From Nemertoderma westbladi (Eukaryota; Xenacoelomorpha; Nemertodermatida; Nemertodermatidae), in the NCBI GenBank assembly GCA_032718475.1, contig JAUCBJ010002372.1, positions 1 to 36,424 of the forward strand: 36,424 nucleotides of DNA. Reading direction: 5' to 3'. The translations under genes were made by a program, and so were the position numbers. Positions within the stretch are counted from its first letter, which is position 1. Every line of letters starts with the position of its first letter. Under the pieces are notes generated by a model that did no database searches, had not been told where the DNA came from, and worked only from the letters and a program-made list of their open reading frames with translations. Positions 7,969 to 19,720 of this stretch are shown here, in pieces.

Positions 7969-10900
7969 GTTAGATTAAATGTTAATTTTTATATTTATGT
8001 TTAATTAATTAATACACATGGTCACTAATTGTGAATCCAGTTAATACTTGTTACTTGTTCTCATATGTATCTAATTGCTGCTATTATTACCCAACTGCCA
8101 CTATCCTATTGCTGCTATTATTACGCAACTGCTACTATCGTATTACTGCTACTATTACCCAACTGCCACTATCCTATTGCTGCTACTATTACCTAACTGC
8201 TACTATCCTATTGCAGCTATTATTACCCAACTGCTACTATCCTATTGCTGCTATTATTACCCAACTGCTACTATCCTATTACTGCTATTATTACACAACT
8301 GCCACTATCCTATTGCTGCTACTATTACCCAACTGCAACTATCCTATTGCTGCTACTATTACCCAACTGCTACTATCCTATTGCTGCTATTATTACCCAA
8401 CTGCCACTATCATATTGCTGCTATTATTACCCAACTGCTACTATCCTATTTCTGCTATTATTACCCAACTGCCTACTATCCTATTGCTGCTATTATTACC
8501 CAACTGCTACTATCCTATTGCTGCTATTATTACCCAACTGCTACTATCCTATTGCTGATATTATTACCCAACTGCTACTATCCTATTGCTGCTATTATTA
8601 CCCAACTGCTACTATCCTATTGCTGCTATTATTACCCAACTGCCTACTATCCTATTGCTGCTATTATTACCCAACTGCTACTATCCCATTTCTGCTATTA
8701 TTACCCAACTGCCTACTATCCTATTGCTGCTATTATTACCCAACTGCTACTATCCTATTGCTGCTATTATTTCCAAACTGCCACTATCCTATTGCTGCTA
8801 CTATTACCCAACTGCTACTATCCTATTGCTGCTACTATCCTATTGCTGCTATTATTACCCAACTGCTACTATCTATTGCTGCTACTATTACCCAACTGCT
8901 ACCATCCTATTTCTGCTATTATTACCGAACTGCCTAATATCCTATTGCTGCTATTATTACCCAACTGCTACTATCCTATTTCTGCTATTATTACCCAACT
9001 GCCTACTATCCTATTGCTGCTATTATTATCCAACTGCTACTATCCTATTGCTGCTATTATTACCCAACTGCTACTATCCTATTGCTGCTATTATTACCCA
9101 ACTGCCTACTATCCTATTTCTGCTATTATTACCCAACTGCCACTATCATATTGCTGCTATTATTACCCAACTGCTACTATCATATTGCTGCTACTATTAC
9201 CCAACTGCTACTATCCTATTGCTGCTATTATTACCCAACTGCCACTATCCTATTGCTGCTAGTATTACCCAACTTCTACTATCCTATTGCTGCTACTATT
9301 ACCCAACTGCTACTATCCTATTGCTGCTAGTATTACCCAACTGCTACTATCCTATTGCTGCTATTATTACCCAACTGATACTATCCTATTGCTGCTATTA
9401 TTACCCAACTGCCACTATCCTATTGCTGCTAGTATTACCCAACTTCTACTATCCTATTGCTGCTACTATTACCCAACTGATACTATCCTATTGCTGCTAT
9501 TATTACCCAACTGCTACTATCCTATTTCTGTTATTATTACCCAACTGCCACTATCCTATTGCTGCTATTATTACCCAACTGCCTACTATCCTATTGCTGC
9601 TATTATTACCCAACTGCCACTATCCTATTGCTGCTATTATTACCCAACTGCCACTATCCTATTGCTGCTATTATTACCCAACTGCCTACTATCCTATTGC
9701 TGCTATTATTACCCAACTGCTACTATCCTATTGCTGCTATTATTACCCAACTGCTACTATCCTATTGCTGCTATTATTCACCAACTGCCTACTATCATAT
9801 TGCTGCTATTATTACCCAACTGCCTACTATCCTATTTCTGCTATTATTACCCAACTGCCACTATCCTATTGCTGCTATTATTACCCAACTGCCACTATCC
9901 TATTGCTGCTAGTATTACCCAACTTCTACTATCCTATTGCTGCTACTATTACCCAACTGCTACTATCCTATTGCTGCTATTATTACCCAACTGATACTAT
10001 CCTATTGCTGCTACTATTACCCAACTGCTACTATCCTATTGCTGCTACTATTACCCTACTGCTACTATCCTATTTCTGCTATTATTACCCAACTGCCACT
10101 ATCCTATTGCTGCTATTATTACCCAACTGCTACTATCCTATTGCTGCTACTATTACCCAACTGCTACTATCCTATTGCTGCTATTATTACCCAACTGCTA
10201 CTATCCTATTTCTGTTATTATTACCCAACTGCCACTATCCTATTGCTGCTATTATTACCCAACTGCCTACTATCCTATTGCTGCTATTATTACCCAACTG
10301 CCACTATCATATTGCTGCTATTATTACCCAACTGCTACTATCCTATTGCTGCTATTATTACCCAACTGCCTACTATCCTATTGCTGCTATTATTACCCAA
10401 CTGCTACTATCCTATTTCTGCTATTATTACCCAACTGCTACTATCCTATTTCTGCTATTATTACCCAACTGCCACTATCCTATTGCTGCTATTATTACAC
10501 AACTGCTACTATCCTATTGCTGCTATTATTACCCAACTGCTACTATCCTATTGCTGCTTTATTACCCAACTGCCTACTATCCTATTTCTGCTATTATTAC
10601 CCAACTGCTACTATCCTATTTCTGCTATTATTACCCAACTGCCACTATCCTATTGCTGCTATTATTACCCAACTGCTACTATCCTATTGCTGCTATTATT
10701 ACCCAACTGCTACTATCCTATTGCTGCTATTATTACCCAACTGCTACTATCCTATTGCTGCTTTATTACCCAACTGCCTACTATCCTATTTCTGCTATTA
10801 TTACCCAACTGCTACTATCCTATTGCTGCTACTATTACCCAACTGCTACTATCCTATTGCTGCTACTATTACCCAACTGCTACTATCCTATTTCTGCTAT

Positions 10901-11335
10901 TATTACCCAACTGCTACTATCCTATTTCTGCTATTATTACCCAACTGCCACTATCCTATTGCTGCTATTATTACCCAACTGCTACTATCCTATTGCTGCT
11001 ATTATTACCCAACTGCTACTATCCTATTGCTGCTTTATTACCCAACTGCCTACTATCCTATTTCTGCTATTATTACCCAACTGCTACTATCCTATTGCTG
11101 CTATTATTACCCAACTGCTACTATCCTATTGCTGCTTTATTACCCAACTGCCTACTATCCTATTTCTGCTATTATTACCCAACTGCCACTATCCTATTGC
11201 TGCTATTATTACCCAACTGCTACTATCCTATTGCTGCTACTATTACCCAACTGCTACTATCCTATTGCTGCTATTATTACCAAACTGCTACTATCCTATT
11301 GCTGCTACTATTACCCAACTGCTACTATCCTATTG

Positions 11336-11355
11336 CAGCATGCCGATCCTAGTAG
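11336..11355 (+). mobile_element. 20-bp LINE B 3'-end stub in satellite A (copy 1)
   Basis: CAGCATGCCGATCCTAGTAG is identical to the 3' terminus of LINE B (19681-19700), including the start of the (TAG)n tail. TATCCTATTG flanks it on both sides. Removing stub plus one flank restores the normal satellite unit, as expected for a minimal insertion with a 10-bp TSD. Confidence 0.8.
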
Positions 11356-11911
11356 TATCCTATTGCTGCTACTATTACCCAACTGCTACTATCCTATTTC
11401 TGCTATTATTACCCAACTGCCACTATCCTATTGCTGCTATTATTACCCAACTGCCACTATCCTATTGCTGCTATTATTACCCAACTGCCTACTATCCTAT
11501 TGCTGCTATTATTACCCAACTGCCACTATCCAATTGCTGCTATTATTACCCAACTGCTACTATACTATTGCTGCTATTATTACCCAACTGCCTACTATCC
11601 TATTGCTGCTATTATTACCCAACTGCCACTATCCTATTGCTGCTATTATTACCCAACTGCTACTATCCTATTGCTGCTATTATTACCCAACTGCTACTAT
11701 CCTATTGCTGCTTTATTACCCAACTGCCTACTATCCTATTTCTGCTATTATTACCCAACTGCCACTATCCTATTGCTGCTATTATTACCCAACTGCTACT
11801 ATCCTATTGCTGCTACTATTACCCAACTGCTACTATCCTATTGCTGCTATTATTACCAAACTGCTACTATCCTATTGCTGCTACTATTACCCAACTGCTA
11901 CTATCCTATTG

Positions 11912-11931
11912 CAGCATGCCGATCCTAGTAG
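11912..11931 (+). mobile_element. LINE B 3'-end stub (copy 2)
   Basis: Same 20-mer and flanks, 576 bp after copy 1. It forms a 576-bp tandem pair also present at 17025/17601 and 22883/23459. Confidence 0.8.
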
Positions 11932-13734
11932 TATCCTATTGCTGCTACTATTACCCAACTGCTACTATCCTATTTCTGTTATTATTACCCAACTGCCACT
12001 ATCCTATTGCTGCTATTATTACCCAACTGCCACTATCCTATTGCTGCTATTATTACCCAACTGCCTACTATCCTATTGCTGCTATTATTACCCAACTGCC
12101 ACTATCCAATTGCTGCTATTATTACCCAACTGCTACTATACTATTGCTGCTATTATTACCCAACTGCCTACTATCCTATTGCTGCTACTATTACCCAACT
12201 GCTACTATCCTATTGCTGCTATTATTACCCAACTGCCACTATCATATTGCTGCTATTATTACCCAACTGCTACTATCCTATTTCTGCTATTATTACCCAA
12301 CTGCCTACTATCCTATTGCTGCTATTATTACCCAACTGCTACTATCCTATTGCTGCTATTATTACCCAACTGCTACTATCCTATTGCTGATATTATTACC
12401 CAACTGCTACTATCCTATTGCTGCTATTATTACCCAACTGCTACTATCCTATTGCTGCTATTATTACCCAACTGCCTACTATCCTATTGCTGCTATTATT
12501 ACCCAACTGCTACTATCCCATTTCTGCTATTATTACCCAACTGCCTACTATCCTATTGCTGCTATTATTACCCAACTGCTACTATCCTATTGCTGCTATT
12601 ATTACCAAACTGCCACTATCCTATTGCTGCTACTATTACCCAACTGCTACTATCCTATTGCTGCTACTATCCTATTGCTGCTATTATTACCCAACTGCTA
12701 CTATCTATTGCTGCTACTATTACCCAACTGCTACCATCCTATTTCTGCTATTATTACCGAACTGCCTAATATCCTATTGCTGCTATTATTACCCAACTGC
12801 TACTATCCTATTTCTGCTATTATTACCCAACTGCCTACTATCCTATTGCTGCTATTATTATCCAACTGCTACTATCCTATTGCTGCTATTATTACCCAAC
12901 TGCTACTATCCTATTGCTGCTATTATTACCCAACTGCCTACTATCCTATTTCTGCTATTATTACCCAACTGCCACTATCCTATTGCTGCTATTATTACCC
13001 AACTGCTACTATCATATTGCTGCTACTATTACCCAACTGCTACTATCCTATTGCTGCTATTATTACCCAACTGCCACTATCCTATTGCTGCTAGTATTAC
13101 CCAACTTCTACTATCCTATTGCTGCTACTATTACCCAACTGCTACTATCCTATTGCTGCTATTATTACCCAACTGCTACTATCATATTGCTGCTACTATT
13201 ACCCAACTGCTACTATCCTATTGCTGCTATTATTACCCAACTGCTACTATCCTATTGCTGCTAGTATTACCCAACTGCTACTATCCTATTGCTGCTATTA
13301 TTACCCAACTGATACTATCCTATTGCTGCTATTATTACCCAACTGCCACTATCCTATTGCTGCTAGTATTACCCAACTTCTACTATCCTATTGCTGCTAC
13401 TATTACCCAACTGATACTATCCTATTGCTGCTATTATTACCCAACTGCCTACTATCCTATTGCTGCTATTATTACCCAACTGCTACTATCCTATTGCTGC
13501 TATTATTACCCAACTGCTACTATCCTATTGCTGCTTTATTACCCAACTGCCTACTATCCTATTTCTGCTATTATTACCCAACTGCCACTATCCTATTGCT
13601 GCTATTATTACCCAACTGCTACTATCCTATTGCTGCTACTATTACCCAACTGCTACTATCCTATTGCTGCTATTATTACCAAACTGCTACTATCCTATTG
13701 CTGCTACTATTACCCAACTGCTACTATCCTATTG
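11912..13734. repeat. Higher-order block C2, 1823-bp tandem with the following block
   Basis: The LINE-end stub at 11912 recurs at 13735, and the ACCATCC variant at 12733 recurs at 14556, both 1823 bp apart. The inner part of C2 also matches about 8430-9260 at offset 3832 (8901 to 12733). Confidence 0.75.
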
Positions 13735-13754
13735 CAGCATGCCGATCCTAGTAG
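13735..13754 (+). mobile_element. LINE B 3'-end stub (copy 3)
   Basis: Same 20-mer and flanks, 1823 bp after copy 2, at the C2/C3 boundary. Confidence 0.8.
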
Positions 13755-15237
13755 TATCCTATTGCTGCTACTATTACCCAACTGCTACTATCCTATTTCT
13801 GTTATTATTACCCAACTGCCACTATCCTATTGCTGCTATTATTACCCAACTGCCACTATCCTATTGCTGCTATTATTACCCAACTGCCTACTATCCTATT
13901 GCTGCTATTATTACCCAACTGCCACTATCCAATTGCTGCTATTATTACCCAACTGCTACTATACTATTGCTGCTATTATTACCCAACTGCCTACTATCCT
14001 ATTGCTGCTACTATTACCCAACTGCTACTATCCTATTGCTGCTATTATTACCCAACTGCCACTATCCTATTGCTGCTATTATTACCCAACTGCTACTATC
14101 CTATTTCTGCTATTATTACCCAACTGCCTACTATCCTATTGCTGCTATTATTACCCAACTGCTACTATCCTATTGCTGCTATTATTACCCAACTGCTACT
14201 ATCCTATTGCTGCTATTATTACCCAACTGCTACTATCCTATTGCTGCTATTATTACCCAACTGCTACTATCCTATTGCTGCTATTATTACCCAACTGCCT
14301 ACTATCCTATTGCTGCTATTATTACCCAACTGCTACTATCCCATTTCTGCTATTATTACCCAACTGCCTACTATCCTATTGCTGCTATTATTACCCAACT
14401 GCTACTATCCTATTGCTGCTATTATTACCCAACTGCCACTATCCTATTGCTGCTACTATTACCCAACTGCTACTATCCTATTGCTGCTACTATCCTATTG
14501 CTGCTATTATTACCCAACTGCTACTATCTATTGCTGCTACTATTACCCAACTGCTACCATCCTATTTCTGCTATTATTACCGAACTGCCTAATATCCTAT
14601 TGCTGCTATTATTACCCAACTGCTACTATCCTATTTCTGCTATTATTACCCAACTGCCTACTATCCTATTGCTGCTATTATTACCCAACTGCTACTATCC
14701 TATTGCTGCTATTATTACCCAACTGCTACTATCCTATTGCTGCTATTATTACCCAACTGCCTACTATCCTATTTCTGCTATTATTACCCAACTGCCACTA
14801 TCCTATTGCTGCTATTATTACCCAACTGCTACTATCCTATTGCTGCTACTATTACCCAACTGCTACTATCCTATTGCTGCTATTATTACCCAACTGCCAC
14901 TATCCTATTGCTGCTAGTATTACCCAACTTCTACTATCCTATTGCTGCTACTATTACCCAACTGCTACTATCCTATTGCTGCTATTATTACCCAACTGCT
15001 ACTATCATATTGCTGCTACTATTACCCAACTGCTACTATCCTATTGCTGCTATTATTACCCAACTGCTACTATCCTATTGCTGCTAGTATTACCCAACTG
15101 CTACTATCCTATTGCTGCTATTATTACCCAACTGATACTATCCTATTGCTGCTATTATTACCCAACTGCCACTATCCTATTGCTGCTAGTATTACCCAAC
15201 TTCTACTATCCTATTGCTGCTACTATTACCCAACTGA
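13735..15237. repeat. Higher-order block C3
   Basis: Second copy of the 1823-bp tandem. It leads directly into block D2, as the older copy near 8430-9494 leads into D1. This suggests a super-unit of about 5.7 kb containing both. Confidence 0.7.
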
Positions 15238-17024
15238 TACTATCCTATTGCTGCTATTATTACCCAACTGCTACTATCCTATTTCTGCTATTATTACCCA
15301 ACTGCTACTATCCTATTTCTGTTATTATTACCCAACTGCCACTATCCTATTGCTGCTATTATTACCCAACTGCCTACTATCCTATTGCTGCTATTATTAC
15401 CCAACTGCTACTATCCTATTGCTGCTATTATTACCCAACTGCCACTATCCTATTGCTGCTATTATTACCCAACTGCCTACTATCCTATTGCTGCTATTAT
15501 TACCCAACTGCTACTATCCTATTGCTGCTATTATTACCCAACTGCTACTATCCTATTGCTGCTATTATTCCCCAACTGCCTACTATCATATTGCTGCTAT
15601 TATTACCCAACTGCCTACTATCCTATTTCTGCTATTATTACCCAACTGCCACTATCCTATTGCTGCTATTATTACCCAACTGCCACTATCCTATTGCTGC
15701 TAGTATTACCCAACTTCTACTATCCTATTGCTGCTACTATTACCCAACTGCTACTATCCTATTGCTGCTATTATTACCCAACTGATACTATCCTATTGCT
15801 GCTACTATTACCCAACTGCTACTATCCTATTGCTGCTACTATTACCCTACTGCTACTATCCTATTTCTGCTATTATTACCCAACTGCCACTATCCTATTG
15901 CTGCTATTATTACCCAACTGCTACTATCCTATTGCTGCTACTATTACCCAACTGCTACTATCCTATTGCTGCTATTATTACCCAACTGCTACTATCCTAT
16001 TTCTGTTATTATTACCCAACTGCCACTATCCTATTGCTGCTATTATTACCCAACTGCCTACTATCCTATTGCTGCTATTATTACCCAACTGCCACTATCA
16101 TATTGCTGCTATTATTACCCAACTGCTACTATCCTATTGCTGCTATTATTACCCAACTGCCTACTATCCTATTGCTGCTATTATTACCCAACTGCTACTA
16201 TCCTATTTCTGCTATTATTACCCAACTGCTACTATCCTATTTCTGCTATTATTACCCAACTGCCACTATCCTATTGCTGCTATTATTACACAACTGCTAC
16301 TATCCTATTGCTGCTATTATTACCCAACTGCTACTATCCTATTGCTGCTTTATTACCCAACTGCCTACTATCCTATTTCTGCTATTATTACCCAACTGCT
16401 ACTATCCTATTTCTGCTATTATTACCCAACTGCCACTATCCTATTGCTGCTATTATTACCCAACTGCTACTATCCTATTGCTGCTATTATTACCCAACTG
16501 CTACTATCCTATTGCTGCTATTATTACCCAACTGCTACTATCCTATTGCTGTTTTATTACCCAACTGCCTACTATCCTATTTCTGCTATTATTACCCAAC
16601 TGCTACTATCCTATTGCTGCTACTATTACCCAACTGCTACTATCCTATTGCTGCTACTATTACCCAACTGCTACTATCCTATTTCTGCTATTATTACCCA
16701 ACTGCTACTATCCTATTTCTGCTATTATTACCCAACTGCCACTATCCTATTGCTGCTATTATTACCCAACTGCTACTATCCTATTGCTGCTATTATTACC
16801 CAACTGCTACTATCCTATTGCTGCTTTATTACCCAACTGCCTACTATCCTATTTCTGCTATTATTACCCAACTGCCACTATCCTATTGCTGCTATTATTA
16901 CCCAACTGCTACTATCCTATTGCTGCTACTATTACCCAACTGCTACTATCCTATTGCTGCTATTATTACCAAACTGCTACTATCCTATTGCTGCTACTAT
17001 TACCCAACTGCTACTATCCTATTG

Positions 17025-17044
17025 CAGCATGCCGATCCTAGTAG
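17025..17044 (+). mobile_element. LINE B 3'-end stub (copy 4)
   Basis: Same 20-mer and flanks in block D2, corresponding to the stub at 11336 in D1. Confidence 0.8.
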
Positions 17045-17600
17045 TATCCTATTGCTGCTACTATTACCCAACTGCTACTATCCTATTTCTGCTATTATTA
17101 CCCAACTGCCACTATCCTATTGCTGCTATTATTACCCAACTGCCACTATCCTATTGCTGCTATTATTACCCAACTGCCTACTATCCTATTGCTGCTATTA
17201 TTACCCAACTGCCACTATCCAATTGCTGCTATTATTACCCAACTGCTACTATACTATTGCTGCTATTATTACCCAACTGCCTACTATCCTATTGCTGCTA
17301 TTATTACCCAACTGCCACTATCCTATTGCTGCTATTATTACCCAACTGCTACTATCCTATTGCTGCTATTATTACCCAACTGCTACTATCCTATTGCTGC
17401 TTTATTACCCAACTGCCTACTATCCTATTTCTGCTATTATTACCCAACTGCCACTATCCTATTGCTGCTATTATTACCCAACTGCTACTATCCTATTGCT
17501 GCTACTATTACTCAACTGCTACTATCCTATTGCTGCTATTATTACCAAACTGCTACTATCCTATTGCTGCTACTATTACCCAACTGCTACTATCCTATTG

Positions 17601-17620
17601 CAGCATGCCGATCCTAGTAG
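17601..17620 (+). mobile_element. LINE B 3'-end stub (copy 5)
   Basis: Same 20-mer and flanks, 576 bp after copy 4. The intact LINE B copy 2 begins about 530 bp downstream. Confidence 0.8.
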
Positions 17621-18139
17621 TATCCTATTGCTGCTACTATTACCCAACTGCTACTATCCTATTTCTGCTATTATTACCCAACTGCCACTATCCTATTGCT
17701 GCTATTATTACCCAACTGCCACTATCCTATTGCTGCTATTATTACCCAACTGCCTACTATCCTATTGCTGCTATTATTACCCAACTGCCACTATCCAATT
17801 GCTGCTATTATTACCCAACTGCTACTATACTATTGCTGCTATTATTACCCAACTGCCTACTATCCTATTGCTGCTATTATTACCCAACTGCTACTATCCT
17901 ATTGCTGCTACTATTACCCAACTGCTACCATCCTATTTCTGCTATTATTACCGAACTGCCTACTATGCTATTGCTGCTATTATTACCCAACTGCTACTAT
18001 CCTATTGCTGCTATTATTACCCAACTGCTACTATCCAATTGCTGCTATTATTACCCAACTGCTACTATCCTATTGCTGCTATTATTACCCAACTGCTACT
18101 ATCCTATTGCTGCTATTATTACCCAACTGCTACTATCCT

Positions 18140-18151
18140 ATTGCTGCTATT
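18140..18151. repeat. TSD of LINE B copy 2 (left)
   Basis: ATTGCTGCTATT, matching 19709-19720. The motif is also part of the satellite unit. The assignment is supported because joining the flanks through one copy restores the 34-bp phase and reproduces the paralogous empty site at 23998-24009. Confidence 0.8.
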
Positions 18152-19708
18152 GAGCATTAAGACCAATCGTGCCAGTGGAGTAGATGGTGTTCCCCCTGAG
18201 GTCTTTAAAATACCTGAGTGTTTAAAGCTCATCTATCCCATCATAGTAGACATGTACCGTACAACAAGAGTCCCACAAGAAATGAAAACAAATAAGTTGG
18301 TGCCAGTTCCCAAGAAGGGCAACCTAACACTCTATGGTTCTTTTCGGGGAATCTCATTGATCTCGATTGCTGCAAAACTATACAATAGAATTCTATTAAA
18401 TCGCATCAGGGATCCCATTGAGAGACTGCTACGTGGAAATCAGAATGGGTTCCGTAAAGGTCGTGGGACCATGGAGCCCATTTTGGCACTTAGAAGGATA
18501 ATTGAAGAGTTATCAAAAAAGAAAGACAGGCATCTGGCTGTTATCTTTGTTGACTTCTTCAAGGCCTTTGATTCAGTCTCTCGCTCACGTATGTTCAGCA
18601 TACTTTCATTATATGGGATTCCTGATGAAATTATTGCAGCAATCAGATCAGTATACGATGGTTCAACAACATTTGTGTCTACTGTTGACGGTGACACAGA
18701 ACCATTTGAAGTGTTATGGGGCGTCCTCCAAGGAGACACACTTGCACCATTCTTGTTCATTATTGTGGTTGACTATGTTCTACGCATGTCCTTAGATCAT
18801 CATAATGATGATGGGGTGATGATAACTCCACCTACTGGCTCCAGAAGTCGAGGAAATCCTGCCAAGTACCTAACTGATCTAGACTTTGCTGATGACTTAG
18901 GAGTACTCTCAGAATCATTAGAGGGAGCCCAGCGGCTCCTCAGCTCATTAGAACATGCTGCTTCTAGTGTTGGTCTTTTTATTAACTCCAGAAAGACCAA
19001 AATTCTGACAGTTAACTTTGAAAGTCCTCAGCAAGTCTCTGATCGGATGAGCATAAGCTCAAAGGATGGTATGCTTGAGCATGTGGACGACTTCTGTTAC
19101 CTGGGATCATGGATCCGGAAGTCAGGTGAGGACCTTCGAATACGTAAGGGAAAGGCATGGGCAGCCTTGAATAGGCTTTCCAGGATTTGGAAGTCACCTA
19201 GAATTAATCGGAAACTTAAGGTCCGATTATTTAGAGCAGCAGTAGTTCCAGTACTCCTCTACGGGAGTCCATGCTGGGCTCTAACTGCTGAGGACACCAA
19301 ATCTCTGGATGGCACATTCACAAGAATGCTACGCCGGGTACATTGTGTCAAGTACAATGCACACATCTCCAACCAGACACTATATAACATTGGAGGTGTC
19401 TCATTGGTCCCCCCAAGCTTGACACTAGAACAAAATCGCCTCCGCTTTGCAGGACATTGCTTTCGCCGTGAGGACCAGCCAGTGCATAATCTTGTACTTT
19501 GGCAGCCTCATGGAGTGAATAAGCATGGTGGACAGCCCATGACTTTCTTGAGACGCATCTTAAAGGACACTGGCCTTAAAGATGCGGATGATCTAGCAAA
19601 TGTCATGGGTGATAGGGAGTTGTGGCGGTGCAATTTTGTTGACAAGCCGGCACAGCATTCTTAAAAATGCAGCTGCAATGCAGCATGCCGATCCTAGTAG
19701 TAGTAGTA
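18152..19708 (+). mobile_element. LINE B copy 2: 5'-truncated non-LTR retrotransposon inside satellite A
   Basis: Begins abruptly in the RT domain and ends with a 44-bp 3' UTR and tail containing GCAGCTGC and GCATGC palindromes, then GATCC and (TAG)n to 19708. It is inserted in the satellite plus-strand orientation with a 12-bp TSD. It closely resembles copy 1 at 5246-6744 but lacks that copy's two small deletions. Confidence 0.93.
18153..19664 (+). CDS. LINE B copy 2 reverse transcriptase and C-terminal domain, N-terminally truncated, frame intact
   Basis: About 503 codons without a stop. In order: SIKTNRASGVDGVPPEVFK, LVPVPKKGN, GSFRGISLISIAAKLYN, QNGFRKGRGT, motif A VIFVDFFKAFDSV, motif B WGVLQGDTLAPFLF, motif C LDFADDLGVLS with the catalytic Asp pair, DDFCYLGSWIRKSGEDL, SPCWALT, a Cys/His stretch around MLRRVHC, then AGHCFRRED, LVLWQPHG and a final DRELWRCNF. 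It lacks the endonuclease and the first RT segments, so it is not an autonomous element. The frame continues upstream into satellite A only because the satellite has no stops. No start codon belongs to this fragment. Absence of stops suggests a fairly recent insertion. Confidence 0.88.
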   Translation, partial: SIKTNRASGVDGVPPEVFKIPECLKLIYPIIVDMYRTTRVPQEMKTNKLVPVPKKGNLTLYGSFRGISLISIAAKLYNRILLNRIRDPIERLLRGNQNGFRKGRGTMEPILALRRIIEELSKKKDRHLAVIFVDFFKAFDSVSRSRMFSILSLYGIPDEIIAAIRSVYDGSTTFVSTVDGDTEPFEVLWGVLQGDTLAPFLFIIVVDYVLRMSLDHHNDDGVMITPPTGSRSRGNPAKYLTDLDFADDLGVLSESLEGAQRLLSSLEHAASSVGLFINSRKTKILTVNFESPQQVSDRMSISSKDGMLEHVDDFCYLGSWIRKSGEDLRIRKGKAWAALNRLSRIWKSPRINRKLKVRLFRAAVVPVLLYGSPCWALTAEDTKSLDGTFTRMLRRVHCVKYNAHISNQTLYNIGGVSLVPPSLTLEQNRLRFAGHCFRREDQPVHNLVLWQPHGVNKHGGQPMTFLRRILKDTGLKDADDLANVMGDRELWRCNFVDKPAQHS

Positions 19709-19720
19709 ATTGCTGCTATT
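19709..19720. repeat. TSD of LINE B copy 2 (right)
   Basis: ATTGCTGCTATT directly after the (TAG)n tail. The satellite resumes in phase behind it. Confidence 0.8.

Larger units (their letters stand above)
7711..8070. other. Non-coding spacer between LINE A and satellite A
   Basis: No convincing gene. It contains one satellite-like 18-mer (7828-7845), a 17-bp inverted repeat (7904-7968), and a 14-bp direct repeat CAGTTAGATTAAAT at 7850-7863 and 7967-7980. The right part is AT-rich. Confidence 0.6.
9495..12205. repeat. Higher-order block D1 of satellite A
   Basis: Unit-variant order matches 15272-17900 at an offset of 5791 bp (for example the TTCTGTTATT variant at 9530 and 15321, and CTGCTTTATT at 10558 and 16349). 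The offset becomes 5689 bp beyond about 11034 because D1 carries an extra 102 bp, exactly three units. Edges are approximate. Confidence 0.75.
8071..18151. repeat. Satellite A, left part: 34-bp tandem repeat
   Basis: The unit reads TATTACCCAACTGC, then TACTATCC, then TATTGCTGCTAT on the plus strand, with period 34 bp (for example 8221 to 8255). Frequent variants are GCCACTATC (34 bp), GCCTACTATC (35 bp), TATTTCTGC, CTACTATTACCC and a shortened CTGCTTTATTACC. The plus strand is pyrimidine-rich with few G. No plus-strand frame has a stop in the consensus, so 3 units (102 bp) read as a 34-residue hydrophobic repeat in all three frames. I treat these long frames as a by-product of the repeat. The array is built from higher-order duplications listed separately. 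Confidence 0.97.

Noticed and set aside
15966-19664. A fusion gene joining a satellite-coded hydrophobic domain to a reverse transcriptase
   Set aside because: LINE B has clear TSDs and a 5' truncation at 18152. The continuous frame is chance, since any satellite frame is open.
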